Source of the DNA: Pseudomonas frederiksbergensis | GTDB taxonomy: Bacteria > Pseudomonadota > Gammaproteobacteria > Pseudomonadales > Pseudomonadaceae | Assembly: GCF_003732665.1 (NCBI RefSeq) | Contig: NZ_MOBP01000001.1 | Location: forward strand, 539,466 to 603,465 | DNA length: 64,000 bases | Direction of reading: 5' to 3' | Shown here: piece after piece, positions 42,667 to 54,415 of the stretch | Layout of the letters: each line of letters opens with the position of its first letter | Position numbering within the stretch: position 1 is the first letter of the stretch | The notes under the pieces: model-generated | What the model was told of the DNA's origin: nothing | What the model saw: only the letters and a program-made list of their open reading frames with translations | The model's database searches: none | Made by a program: the position numbers and the translations under genes

Positions 42667-44283
42667 ATGCCCAACACCCCAAACCCTGTGCGCAATGTGC
42701 TGTACATCATGTGCGATCAACTACGCCGCGATTACCTGTCGTGCTACGGCCACCCGCATTTGCACACGCCGAATATCGATCGCCTGGCCGCCGCCGGTGT
42801 ACGTTTCAGCCGCGCCTACACCCAAGGCACAATCTGCGGGCCGTCGCGGATGTCGGCCTACACCGGGCGCTATGTCAGCAGCCACCAAGTGGCGTGGAAC
42901 GCCGTGCCGTTACCCCTGGAAGAACTGACCATCGGCGACTATCTGCGCCCCCATGGCATCCGCACCGCGCTGGTGGGCAAGACCCACGCCACACCCAATC
43001 TGGATGCCTTGCAACGGCTGGCGATCAATCCCTCCAGCGAACAAGCCGAAGTGCTGAACGAAGTCGGTTTCGAAGCCTTTTTCCGCCACGACGGCATCTT
43101 CCCCGACGACCCGATTTTCGACGACAAACGCGAGTCCGCGCCCTACACCCATTACTTGCGCGAGCACGGTTTCGAGGGTCGCAACCCTTGGCACGACTGG
43201 GCCAATGCCGCCCAAGGTGCCAATGGCGAAATCCTCAGCGGCTGGAAAATGCGCAACGCCCATCTCCCCGCACGCGTCCCCGAGCAGCATTCCGAAACCG
43301 CCTACACCACCGACCGCGCCATCGACTTCATCGCCGAGCAAGGCGCGCAGCCGTGGTGCCTGCACCTGTCGTACATCAAGCCCCACTGGCCCTACATCGC
43401 CTCGGCGCCGTACCACGCGCTGTATGGCGCCGAGCAGGTGATTGAACCGGTGCGCGCAGCGGCTGGGGAGGCGAGCGATCACCCGGTGTACAACGCGTTT
43501 CGCCAGCATGAAGAAAGCCTGAATTTTTCCCAGGACGAGGTGCGCTTGAACGTGGTGCCGACCTACATGGGGCTGATCAAACAGGTCGATGATCAGCTCG
43601 GGCGGTTGTTCGATTTTCTGCAGAGCAATGGTCGCTGGGACGACACGCTGATTGTGTTCACCAGCGATCACGGTGATTTCCTGGGTGACCATTACCTGGG
43701 GGAAAAAGAGTTTTTGCTGGAGCCGGCGGTGGGGATTCCGTTGATCGTGCGCGACCCGCGTGTAGCGGCGGATATCACCCGGGGGTCGGTGGATGATCGG
43801 CTGGTGGAAACCATTGATGCGTTGCCCACATTCCTTGAAGCCCTGGGTTTGCCGAGCGCTGAACATCGGCTCGAAGGACGCTCACTTATTCCGCTATTGC
43901 ACGAAGTGGAGACCGACTGGCGCCGCTATGCGATCAGCGAATACGACTACGCCTTCCAGGCCCCGGCGCGGGAGCGTCTGGCGCAGCCGATCGACCGTTG
44001 CCGCATGACCATGGTGCGCAGCGAGCGCTGGAAGTATCTGGCGTATGACGGGTTTCGGCCGCAGCTGTTTGATCTGCTGAACGATCCGCAGGAGTTGCGC
44101 GATCTGGGCGCGGACCCGGCGTTTGCCGCCGTTCGCGAAGAGCATGCGGGGTATCTGTTTGAGTGGGTGCGCGGGTTGAAACGGCGCACCACCATCAGTC
44201 ATCAAGAGATTGATTTGCGCGGGCAGCGGTTTCGTTATGGCGAGCCGGAAGCCGAGAAACTGGTCCAAATCGGCGTGTGGTAA
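42667..44283 (+). CDS. Formylglycine-dependent sulfatase of the phosphonate monoester hydrolase type
   Basis: A 538-residue alkaline-phosphatase-superfamily hydrolase. The N-terminal metal ligands are in LYIMCDQLRRDYL, the formylglycine site is C57 in CGPSR, and later ligands are in HLSYIKPHWPYIASAPYHAL and FTSDHGDFLGDH. The PYHALY segment and GLIKQVDDQLGRLF resemble Rhizobium and Burkholderia phosphonate monoester hydrolases, broad enzymes acting on phosphonate esters, phosphodiesters and sulfate esters; C57 matches their nucleophile number as I recall it. No signal peptide, so cytoplasmic. I took ATG 42667; a GTG at 42658 is possible. Neighbouring ats genes favour sulfate or sulfonate ester cleavage. 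Confidence 0.85.
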   Translation: MPNTPNPVRNVLYIMCDQLRRDYLSCYGHPHLHTPNIDRLAAAGVRFSRAYTQGTICGPSRMSAYTGRYVSSHQVAWNAVPLPLEELTIGDYLRPHGIRTALVGKTHATPNLDALQRLAINPSSEQAEVLNEVGFEAFFRHDGIFPDDPIFDDKRESAPYTHYLREHGFEGRNPWHDWANAAQGANGEILSGWKMRNAHLPARVPEQHSETAYTTDRAIDFIAEQGAQPWCLHLSYIKPHWPYIASAPYHALYGAEQVIEPVRAAAGEASDHPVYNAFRQHEESLNFSQDEVRLNVVPTYMGLIKQVDDQLGRLFDFLQSNGRWDDTLIVFTSDHGDFLGDHYLGEKEFLLEPAVGIPLIVRDPRVAADITRGSVDDRLVETIDALPTFLEALGLPSAEHRLEGRSLIPLLHEVETDWRRYAISEYDYAFQAPARERLAQPIDRCRMTMVRSERWKYLAYDGFRPQLFDLLNDPQELRDLGADPAFAAVREEHAGYLFEWVRGLKRRTTISHQEIDLRGQRFRYGEPEAEKLVQIGVW

Positions 44284-44295
44284 CCCAATCAAATT

Positions 44296-44388
44296 GTGGG
44301 AGCGGGCTTGCTCGCGAAGGCGGAGTGTCAGTCGGTAAAAATGTTGACTGACACACCGCTTTCGCGAGCAAGCCCGCTCCCACAGGGG
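44296..44388. repeat. REPIN
   Basis: TGTGGGAGCGGGCTTGCTCG arm and inverse, with an inner GTCAGTCGG...TGACTGAC palindrome, between the convergent hydrolase and atsK genes. Confidence 0.86.
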
Positions 44389-44396
44389 ACCGTGTT

Positions 44397-45302
44397 TTAC
44401 GCGCCTTTAATGGTTTGGCTGCGCTGCCCCGCCACTCCAACCGGCACCTCCCCCTTCAACGTCACTCGCCGCACGATCCGGTCCTGCGTCCCATAGTCAT
44501 CCACCGCGTAATGCTGGGTGGATCGGTTATCCCAGATCGCCACATCACCGGCCTTCCAGCGCCAGCGCACGGTGTTTTCCAAACGCGTGACGTGGCTTTG
44601 CAGCAGCCCGAACAAGTGCGCTGAATCCGCTTGGGAGTAACCCTTGATGCGTTTCACGAAATGCCCCAGCAACAAGCTCTTCTCGCCGCTGATCGGGTGC
44701 ACGCGCACTACCGGGTGCTCGGTTTCGTAGACGGTTGAGGTGAAGATCTTGCGGTAGCGCTCCAGCTTCTCCGCCGACACGTCGGGCTTGGCGCCGGCGT
44801 AGTCGTATTCGTTGCTGTGCACGGCGGTGAGTTTGTCCGCCAATTCCCGCAGTTCCGGCGCCAGTTCGTTGTAGGCGGTGGCGGTGTTGGCCCAGAAGGT
44901 GTCGCCGCCGAATGCCGGGGCCACTACCGAGCGCAGGATCGAGGCTTTCGGGTAGGCGTCGACGAAGGTCACGTCGGTGTGCCAGGAGTTGGCGCGTTGG
45001 CCTTCAGCGCCGTCCAGTTCCAGCAGGTAACGGGTGCCGTCGCGCACCGGCACGGTCGGGTGCGCCACCGGTTCGCCGAGCAAGTGGGCGAAGGCTTCCT
45101 GGCTCTGATCGTCGAGCTGGGTCTGCTCGCGGAAGAACACGACTTTGTACTGCACCAGCGCCTGCTGGATGGCTTCGACGGTGCCGGCGTCCAGCTCACC
45201 GGAAAGTTGCACGCCACGGATCTCGGCGCCGATCCGACCGGCCACCGGATGGATTTCAAGCGCGTGAACAGCGGGTTTTACAGCTAAAGCGGCATTGCTC
45301 AT
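44397..45302 (-). CDS. atsK: Alkylsulfatase, Fe(II)/2-oxoglutarate dioxygenase AtsK
   Basis: A 301-residue TauD-family enzyme that oxidises alkyl sulfate esters to an aldehyde and sulfate with succinate and CO2 as co-products. The iron ligands H108, D110 (NSWHTDVTFVD) and H264 (STQHYAVDDY) and the 2-oxoglutarate residues R275 and R279 (GTQDRIVRRV) fall at exactly the positions known for AtsK of P. putida S-313. Length also matches. The gene is divergent from a LysR regulator and next to atsR. Cytoplasmic. Confidence 0.93.
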   Translation of the reverse strand: MSNAALAVKPAVHALEIHPVAGRIGAEIRGVQLSGELDAGTVEAIQQALVQYKVVFFREQTQLDDQSQEAFAHLLGEPVAHPTVPVRDGTRYLLELDGAEGQRANSWHTDVTFVDAYPKASILRSVVAPAFGGDTFWANTATAYNELAPELRELADKLTAVHSNEYDYAGAKPDVSAEKLERYRKIFTSTVYETEHPVVRVHPISGEKSLLLGHFVKRIKGYSQADSAHLFGLLQSHVTRLENTVRWRWKAGDVAIWDNRSTQHYAVDDYGTQDRIVRRVTLKGEVPVGVAGQRSQTIKGA

Positions 45303-45485
45303 GGGTAGACCCTCGATCGGACTGCTGACGGTTGAACGGCAACTAAGCATTGCTCTATCTATATTCAATTTAGGTCTAATAGATATTCACATGCTTCGTT
45401 GACGGAATAAGAGCTTGCATTTAAAACCTCAAGCAACCTTCGTCGCAAATGCCTTCGAGCTATTTTTAGGATGCCGCAAAAGCAT

Positions 45486-46406
45486 ATGGATCTTCGCCAG
45501 TTGCGCTACTTCATCGCCCTCAACGAACACCGCAGTTTTGTCCGTGCGGCTGACGCCATGGGCATCACTCAACCGGCGTTCAGCCGCAGTATCCAAGGGC
45601 TGGAGCAAGAGTTCGGCTGTGTTCTGGTGGACCGTGGCAACAAGGATTTGCGCCCGACACCTGAAGGCCAGGTGGTGCTGCAACATGCCCTGACCCTGGT
45701 GCAAGGCGCGGCGCTGCTCAGCGCCGAGGTGACGCAGATGACCAAGCTCGACGCCGGTGAACTGCGCTTCGGTTGCGGCCCCGCGCCGGCGGTGAAACTG
45801 GTGCCGGATGCGGTGGCGCAGTTCATCAATGCTCACCCGAAAGTGCGCACCTGTTTTCAGGTGGATAACTGGGAAAAACTCAGCCGCGCCCTGAGCCGCG
45901 AAGAGATCGAATTCTTCATCGCCGACATCCGCCATTTCGAAGCCGACCCGAACTTCCAGACCCAGGCGTTGACCCCCAAGCGCGGGGTGTTTTTCTGCCG
46001 GCCGGGGCATCCGTTGCTGGTCAAGGACAGCCTGTCGACCAACGACATGTTCGACTATCCACTGGCGACCACATTGATCCCGCCGGGCATTCGCAAATTG
46101 CTGGCGAACCTCAGTGGGCGGATGGATTTTTCACCGACCATTGAGACCGAGCACTTCCCGGCGCTGGTGAAGATTGTGTTGCAGTCGAATGCGATTGGCA
46201 TCGGCACCGAAGAGGCGTTTGTCGAGGACATTGCCCAGGGTTCGCTGGTGCTGCTGCACTGGCGTAATTTGCCGCAGAACGTCGAGAGCATGAATGCGCG
46301 GTGCGGGATTGTCAGCCGCACCGGGTTCCGGTTGTCGCCAGCGGCGCGGGCGATGATTGAGACGTTGGTGGCGGTGGATAAACAAGAGATTAGCGTCGCG
46401 GTTTAG
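45486..46406 (+). CDS. LysR-family regulator (paralogue 2)
   Basis: A LysR-type regulator of 306 residues from ATG 45486 (MDLRQLRYFIALNEHRSF); an ATG at 45471 is also in frame, and neither has ideal ribosome-site spacing. HTH: ITQPAFSRSIQGLEQEFGCV. Effector domain: GELRFGCGPAPAVKLVPDAV. It is divergent from atsK and paralogous to the protein at 41534. It probably controls atsK and perhaps atsR. Its stop codon touches the first base of a REPIN. Confidence 0.87.
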   Translation: MDLRQLRYFIALNEHRSFVRAADAMGITQPAFSRSIQGLEQEFGCVLVDRGNKDLRPTPEGQVVLQHALTLVQGAALLSAEVTQMTKLDAGELRFGCGPAPAVKLVPDAVAQFINAHPKVRTCFQVDNWEKLSRALSREEIEFFIADIRHFEADPNFQTQALTPKRGVFFCRPGHPLLVKDSLSTNDMFDYPLATTLIPPGIRKLLANLSGRMDFSPTIETEHFPALVKIVLQSNAIGIGTEEAFVEDIAQGSLVLLHWRNLPQNVESMNARCGIVSRTGFRLSPAARAMIETLVAVDKQEISVAV

Positions 46407-46493
46407 GGCCTCTTTGCGAGCAAGCCCGCTCCCACATGGGTTCTGTGAACGACGCAGAAACAATGTGGGAGCGGGCTTGCTCGCAAAGAGGCC
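46406..46493. repeat. REPIN with extended GGGCCTCTTTGCG arms
   Basis: GGGCCTCTTTGCGAGCAAGC and the inverse GCTTGCTCGCAAAGAGGCCC flank the shared core. Starts in the LysR stop codon and ends 19 bases before the atsR stop. Confidence 0.86.
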
Positions 46494-46511
46494 CGCACAG
46501 ACGCTAGAGAT

Positions 46512-47525
46512 TCAGAGCTTGGCAGCAGCCAACTCCGGCACCACCCAATCCTTCACCTTGAACGGCTTGCGAATCAGCTTCTGCTGCGAGGCCAGATCCA
46601 CCGCATCCTGCAATTTCCCCAGGAACACCGGGTCCAGGGTCGACGGGAATACTTCGCTCAATTTCTGATCCTGCAAATCCTGCTGCAGAATCACCGGCGG
46701 GTAACTCGCCAGCCCTGACACCAACTGAATGTACGCATCCTTGTTGCTGTCCTGAGTCAGCCAGTCCACTGCTTGCTGTTGCGCCTTCAGCAGTTTCGCC
46801 ACGACGTCGGGATGTTCGTCGACAAACTTGCCGGTGCCCACCAACACAGCCTGCACACTGCCCGCCCCTCCCAAATCCTTGGTATTCAACGGCAACTCGG
46901 CCAGGCCCTTGGCTTGCAATGCGGTCAGCCCGGAGCTGCCCCAGGACGCATCGATCTGCTTGGCCGCCAACGCTGCGACCGCGCCGTTGAAGTCCAGATT
47001 GATCACCTTCACATCCTTCTCGCTCAAACCCTGGCTGGCCAGCGCCGCATCGAACGACAACTGCGTAGCGGTGCCACGGAAGATCGCCACCCGTTTGCCT
47101 TTGAGGTCTTGCAGCGTCTTGATCCCCGAGCCGGGCACCACGCCCAGATACTGTTTCACCCCGCGTGCGGAGGCGCTGAGCAGCCGCGTGTCCAAACCGT
47201 TGGACTTGCCAATGATCGCCGCAAGGTCACCCAGATAGGCGAGGTCCACCTGACCGTTGGCGAACGCTTCGTTGATCACCGGACCGGCGCCCTTGAAGAA
47301 ACTCCACTGAATCTTGACGCCCTGATCGGCGAAGGCTTTTTCGTAGATCTGCTGGTCGCGCAATACATCCGCGATGCCGCCGCCACTGTGTTGGGTGCCG
47401 GCGCTAAGGTCGGGCACGGCGATCCTGATTTCCTTGAGTTCGTCGGCGTTGGCGGTGAACGCCAGCAACCCCGCCAGGGCCGGAACGGCGAACAGACTGA
47501 TGACACGTTTGAAGGGACGATTCAT
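46512..47525 (-). CDS. atsR: Sulfate-ester/sulfonate ABC substrate-binding protein AtsR
   Basis: A 337-residue periplasmic protein of the SsuA/AtsR group. The signal peptide ends near residue 28 (AFTANA|DEL). Binding-domain segments are WSFFKGAGPVINEAFANGQV, DLAYLGDLAAIIGKSNGLDT and LKGKRVAIFRGTATQLSFDA. Start 47525 has AGGAG upstream; longer in-frame forms are rejected. It is divergent from atsBC, which encode the matching permease and ATPase. The known role in P. putida S-313 is binding of aliphatic sulfate esters. Confidence 0.9.
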   Translation of the reverse strand: MNRPFKRVISLFAVPALAGLLAFTANADELKEIRIAVPDLSAGTQHSGGGIADVLRDQQIYEKAFADQGVKIQWSFFKGAGPVINEAFANGQVDLAYLGDLAAIIGKSNGLDTRLLSASARGVKQYLGVVPGSGIKTLQDLKGKRVAIFRGTATQLSFDAALASQGLSEKDVKVINLDFNGAVAALAAKQIDASWGSSGLTALQAKGLAELPLNTKDLGGAGSVQAVLVGTGKFVDEHPDVVAKLLKAQQQAVDWLTQDSNKDAYIQLVSGLASYPPVILQQDLQDQKLSEVFPSTLDPVFLGKLQDAVDLASQQKLIRKPFKVKDWVVPELAAAKL

Positions 47526-47595
47526 GGGTGTGGCTCCTGGTGGCGACGGCGTTGAGGAGCAGAACGTAGGCTGAATCGGGGTCAGCACTTAAATA

Positions 47596-47617
47596 CTATA
47601 AATTCACATTTTTATAG
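47596..47617. promoter_or_regulatory. AT-rich inverted repeat at atsR promoter
   Basis: CTATAAA (47596-47602), 8-base spacer TTCACATT, TTTATAG (47611-47617). It is about 71 bases upstream of atsR and resembles the repeat upstream of oscA (60674-60698) in size and composition. CysB control is a guess. Confidence 0.45.
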
Positions 47618-47792
47618 CTTTTGGATCTATGCCAGTTAACGCGGGGGTCTTGGGCGGGTATGCATAAACAGCATCGAAAATATTCTTCGAATGCATTGGA
47701 TGCGTGTGGCCTGGAGGCCTTAAATGGCTTGGCTTATCTCTCAATAGTATTGATTAAGTTTTTTATAGATCGATTTTGCATACACCTAAAAC

Positions 47793-47885
47793 CTGTGGGA
47801 GCAGGCTTGCTCGCGAAGACGGAGTGTCAGCCACCATCAATGTTGGATGTGTTGACGCTTTCGCGAGCAAGCCCGCTCCCACAAG
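47793..47885. repeat. REPIN
   Basis: CTGTGGGAGCAGGCTTGCTC arm and inverse GAGCAAGCCCGCTCCCACAA. Lies 39 bp before atsB, so any transcript from the upstream promoter would carry it in the leader. Confidence 0.84.
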
Positions 47886-47923
47886 GGCAGGCCAGTTTTG
47901 CAACCCGACAACGGAGGTCATCC

Positions 47924-49518
47924 ATGGCCCGTGTTTCCCTTCTCAGCCTGCCGCTGGCCGCCCCGCCGCTCAACGGTCGGCGCCTGTGGCCCAGCCTGAG
48001 CCAACGCCTGTTGCCTTGGCTGTTGCCGATCAGCCTGTTCGCCCTGTGGTGGCTGGCCAGCCGCAATCACTGGATGAGCGAGCAGATCCTGCCAGCGCCC
48101 TCATTGGTGTGGAACAGCGCGGTCGAACTGTCCCAGGGCGAATTGTGGAGCCATCTGTGGATCAGCCTGCAACGCCTGTTCTGGGGCTTGCTCGCCGGGG
48201 TCAGCGCCGGTGCCGTGCTGGGCGCGGCGCTGGGTTTCAGTCGGCGTCTGGAACGTTTGGTGTTCCCGACGTTCGCCGGGTTGGCGCAAGTGCCGACCCT
48301 GGCCTGGATTCCGTTGTTCATGGTGTTTTTCGGCATCGGCGAAGTGTTGAAACTGGTGGTGCTGGTCAAGGCCATCGTGGTGCCGGTGACCCTGCACACG
48401 CTGGTCGGCGTGCGGGATGCACAACCCAAACTGCGTGAAGCCGCCGCCGTGCTGCGCCTGCCCACCCGCTTGTTGATCCGCCGCCTCATCTTGCCCGCCG
48501 CGCTCCCTGCGTTCATGGCCGGCGTGCGGCTGGCATTGGCCGCCGGTTGGACCTCGTTGCTGGCGGTCGAGCTGTTGGCGTCCAGCGAAGGCATCGGTTA
48601 CCTGATGGTTTGGGCGCGGCAGTTGTTCATGCTCGACATCGTTTTCGTGGTCATCGTGGTGATCGGTTTTATCGGTGTGGCCATGGATCGCGGCATCGGT
48701 CTGCTGGACAAAAAACTGGTGCACTGGCCGCATCCGGCCACCGCCGAAATTCGTCGCGGGCCGCGTTATGCCGGTTGGCAGCGAGTGCAGCCGTGGTTGT
48801 TGCCGCTGGCGCTGCTGGTGTTGTGGCAAGTGACCACGGATCAGCAGTGGATCGACGGGAATATTCTGGTCAGCCCGTTGGCCGTGTTGGCAACCACTTG
48901 GCACGGCTTGCTCGATGGCACGCTGCTCGGCGGCATGGCCCTGAGCCTGGGCCGCACCCTCGGCGGTCTGCTGCTGGGCGGCGGCCTCGGGTTTGCGCTG
49001 GGCTTGCTGCTGGGACTGTCGCGCACCAGTGAGCGGGTGCTCGGCCCGACCCTCGCCGCCATCCGCCAGATCGCGATTTTCGCCTGGGTGCCATTGCTAA
49101 CCGCGTGGTTCGGCCTGGGGGAGTTGGCCAAGTGGGTGTTCGTCGCCCTCGCCGCGTTTTTCCCGCTGTTCATCGCCACCCAACGCAGCGTCGCCAACCT
49201 CTCGCCGCAACTCAATGAAGCGGCGCAAGTGCTGCGCCTGAATCTCGGCCAGCGCCTGCGTCGCTTGGTCTTGCCCGGTGCCGCGCCGGGGATTTTCGCC
49301 GGCCTGCGCCTGAGCCTGATCTACGCCTGGCTCGGCACCATCGGCGCCGAATATTTCATGCCGTCCAACGGCGGCATCGGCAGCCAGATGATCGGCGCGC
49401 AACAACTGCTGCGCATGGACCTGATCATGGCCGGCATGCTCCTGGTGGGCCTGACCGGCGCCCTGCTCAACCTTATCGGCCAACGCCTGGAAATCCGCGC
49501 GACCCGCTGGAGACACGC

Positions 49519-49522
<4 letters not shown>
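47924..49522 (+). CDS. atsB: Sulfate-ester ABC permease AtsB (two fused permease domains)
   Basis: A 532-residue inner-membrane protein with two SsuC-type permease units in one chain. Unit one has EAAAVLRLPTRLLIRRLILP around residue 180; unit two has EAAQVLRLNLGQRLRRLVLP around residue 430. Each is the loop that contacts the ATPase. Most SsuC-like permeases are single-unit dimers, so AtsB carries both halves. Start 47924 follows GGAGGTC. The gene overlaps atsC by 4 bases. Confidence 0.9.
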
Positions 49523-51959
<2,437 letters not shown>

Positions 51960-51977
51960 TGTTGCCTGAGCCGACGC

Positions 51978-52072
51978 TTTCGCGGGCAAGCCCGCTCCCA
52001 CAGGGGATCTCGGTTGCTCACAATCATTGTGGTCACCGAAGATCCAGTGTGGGAGCGGGCTTGCTCGCGAAG
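51978..52072. repeat. REPIN (mixed arms)
   Basis: CTTTCGCGGGCAAGCCCGCT arm and inverse GAGCGGGCTTGCTCGCGAAG around a 50-base centre; lies between convergent atsA and desaturase genes. Confidence 0.84.
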
Positions 52073-52092
52073 GGGCCATCAGCCACAGCCCA

Positions 52093-53166
52093 TCAAGCCC
52101 TGACTGTCCGCACCTGTTCCCCCACCACTTCTTCCTTGCGCACAAACCGATTCGCCCGCGCAAACGTCCCGAAATCATTGAACCTCACGCCCATCTCGCG
52201 CATGACCTTATGCGCCACCGGCACGGTCATCTGGCGGATGTAAAACGGTTCCTTCACCACAAAATGATGAATCCCGTGGCTGCTGCCGAAGTTGAAGCAG
52301 AACGCCTGCATCGGCCACATCCACCAAGGGTTCAGCACCTGGGTTTGCTGGATCACATTGCCCAATTCCACATCACCGTAGTAATGCATGTTCGAGCTGA
52401 CAAAGTGCAGGCAGAAAGTGCGCAACACGTTCGGCCCGATGATCACCACCGCCGCGATGTCGATCACCTGCATCACCGACAACGTGGTCGCCGACCATTC
52501 AATCGGCGTGCCCATCAGGTACGCGATGCCATTGGCGGCATGGAAGCCGAGAAACACGTACCACGCGCCCCAATGCACCAACGCCAGCGGTGCGTAAACC
52601 TTCAAGGTGCGTTTGATGATGCTGACTTTGTGCGCCCAGGTCTTGGCCCGCAGCATGCGGATGAATGCCGACATCACGTTGTCACCGACCATCATCAACC
52701 GCGCGATGCCCCAGGGCTCGCCGTTGGTGATCGCCCGTTCTTCCATGTCGGTTTCGGTGCCGGAGACTTTGTGATGGTTGAGGTGCAGATGCCGACGAAT
52801 CCACGGATTGATGGTGCTCGGCCGCGCCAGCCAGACCAGGCCCATCATCAGGGTGTGCGGCACCCGCTGTTTGCGGAAGTACATGCTGTGGATCAGGTCG
52901 TGTTCCAGTTCGTGGGTCAACGAGGCAAAAAATGCGTTGAGCAACAGGCACACCCACCAGGCCATGTGCCCGGTGATGTAGAGCGCCGCCGAACCGATCA
53001 TCCCGGCCAGGGCAAAGGCCAGAATGCCGGCGCCCAAGGCGTCCTGATGGTTGAGAATCGGGTAGTGTTTTCGCAATTCGACGCCCCGGGCCAGCACCAC
53101 TTCGCGAATATGTGCTGATCGCTGGGCTGCATTCAGTCGCTGGGGACTTGCAGAAGTACGGTCCAT
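52093..53166 (-). CDS. Membrane fatty acid desaturase-family protein
   Basis: A 357-residue di-iron membrane protein. The three histidine boxes are HELEHD (about residue 85), HLHLNHH (about 126) and HGIHHF (about 305), in the FA_desaturase arrangement. About four helices flank them. Box one is of the HxxxHD type and box two HxxxHH, as in AlkB/desaturase relatives. The substrate is unknown. The gene is divergent from an AraC regulator that may control it. Confidence 0.82.
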   Translation of the reverse strand: MDRTSASPQRLNAAQRSAHIREVVLARGVELRKHYPILNHQDALGAGILAFALAGMIGSAALYITGHMAWWVCLLLNAFFASLTHELEHDLIHSMYFRKQRVPHTLMMGLVWLARPSTINPWIRRHLHLNHHKVSGTETDMEERAITNGEPWGIARLMMVGDNVMSAFIRMLRAKTWAHKVSIIKRTLKVYAPLALVHWGAWYVFLGFHAANGIAYLMGTPIEWSATTLSVMQVIDIAAVVIIGPNVLRTFCLHFVSSNMHYYGDVELGNVIQQTQVLNPWWMWPMQAFCFNFGSSHGIHHFVVKEPFYIRQMTVPVAHKVMREMGVRFNDFGTFARANRFVRKEEVVGEQVRTVRA

Positions 53167-53266
53167 GCTTCCATCCTCTGGTTATTGATGGTCACATCCT
53201 GCCTTGTGATGCCCCACAAGACGGTAGCCGTGAACGCCAACCTGTTGACCGGAAGCGCCAATCAGC

Positions 53267-54271
53267 ATGACTGAACCGACCTCCCTCGCCAGCTGGACCC
53301 GCGCCCTGCGCAAGCAACTCGATGCGTTGGGCCTGGACAGCACCGCCCTGTGCGAACAGGCGGGGCTTGACCCGCAGTTGATGGACGACCCTAACGCCCG
53401 TTATCCGTTGTCCAACACCACGCGCCTGTGGGAAATCGCCGTGCAGGTCAGCGGCGACCCGGCGATTGGCTTGCGGGTGTCGCGCTTTGTCAGCCCCACC
53501 ACCTTCCACGCCCTCGGATATGCGCTGGTGGCCAGCGGCAGTCTGCGGGAGGTGTTCGAGCGCATCGTGCGTTATCACCAAGTGGTCAGCGATGCCCTGG
53601 AACTGGAACTGACCCGCAGCGACGACCGCTACCGTTTTCGCCTGAAAGTCCCGCCCGGCAACCCGGCCCCGGCCTTCGAAGCCATCGACGCCTTTGCCGC
53701 GATCTACGTGCGCACATGCCGCAATCGCCTGGGCCGCGACTACGCACCGCTGGCGGTGTACCTGCGCCGCCCCGAACCTGCCGACCCGCACCAATGGCAC
53801 AAAGTGTTTCGCTCACCGGTGCACTTTTCCGCCGACGAAGACCGACTGGAATTCGCCCTGGTGGACTTCGAAAGCCACCTGGACGACGCCAACCTGGAAC
53901 TGGCCGAACACAACGAAACCGTACTCAAACGCACCCTCGCCCAGCTCAAACCCCTGACCTGGGAGCGCAAAGTGCGCGACGCCATCGAGGAACAACTGCC
54001 CGAAGGCGAACCCAGCGCCGAACACATCGCCAAGACCCTGCACCTGAGCCTGCGCAGCCTGCAACGGCACCTGGCGGACGAGGGTTGCCGCTTCGACACC
54101 CTGCTCAACGAAAGCCGCGAAAACCTCGCGCTGCTGCACCTGCGCGATCCGCAGTGTTCGTTGAGTGAAATCAGTTATCTGCTGGGTTTTGCGGATACCA
54201 GCAGTTTTAGCCGGGCGTTCAAACGCTGGACGGGGATGACACCGGGGCAGTTTCGGGATGGGTTGCGGTGA
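53267..54271 (+). CDS. AraC-family regulator with Arabinose_bd-type N-terminus
   Basis: A 334-residue regulator. The N-terminal domain (LALDALGLDSTALCEQAGLD-like opening, RLWEIAVQVSGDPAIGLRVS) matches the OruR/ArgR-like Arabinose_bd group common in Pseudomonas; the C-terminal HTH_18 is at residues 250-330 (LHLSLRSLQRHLADEGCRFD; SEISYLLGFADTSSFSRAFK). It is 100 bp from the divergent desaturase gene, its probable target. Confidence 0.87.
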   Translation: MTEPTSLASWTRALRKQLDALGLDSTALCEQAGLDPQLMDDPNARYPLSNTTRLWEIAVQVSGDPAIGLRVSRFVSPTTFHALGYALVASGSLREVFERIVRYHQVVSDALELELTRSDDRYRFRLKVPPGNPAPAFEAIDAFAAIYVRTCRNRLGRDYAPLAVYLRRPEPADPHQWHKVFRSPVHFSADEDRLEFALVDFESHLDDANLELAEHNETVLKRTLAQLKPLTWERKVRDAIEEQLPEGEPSAEHIAKTLHLSLRSLQRHLADEGCRFDTLLNESRENLALLHLRDPQCSLSEISYLLGFADTSSFSRAFKRWTGMTPGQFRDGLR

Positions 54272-54304
54272 CGGGTTTGGGAGGTGTGTTGTCTGGACTG
54301 GCCT

Positions 54305-54389
54305 CTTCGCGGGCAAGCCTTGCTCCTACAGGTCATGCGCCAGTCGTGAAGATAGCGTTGACCTGTAGGAGCGAGGCTTGCCCGCGAAG
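54305..54389. repeat. REPIN, second type
   Basis: CTTCGCGGGCAAGCCTTGCT and the inverse AGCGAGGCTTGCCCGCGAAG, between convergent AraC and response-regulator genes. Confidence 0.85.
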
Positions 54390-54415
54390 GCGATAGCCCG
54401 GACGGCGCAAAAACC

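Larger units (their letters stand above)
47526..47923. promoter_or_regulatory. Divergent atsR/atsBCA regulatory region
   Basis: About 400 bp without a gene. It is AT-rich from 47585 to 47780, with CTATAAA-N8-TTTATAG (47596-47617) near atsR and an imperfect repeat GCATCGAA ... TTCGAATGC (about 47671-47695) closer to the middle. A REPIN at 47793-47885 separates these from atsB, whose GGAGG-like site lies just before 47924. Confidence 0.5.

Noticed and set aside
47621..47923. Upstream extension of atsB through a REPIN
   Set aside because: The region is non-coding in character and contains a REPIN; ATG 47924 has a GGAGG-type site.
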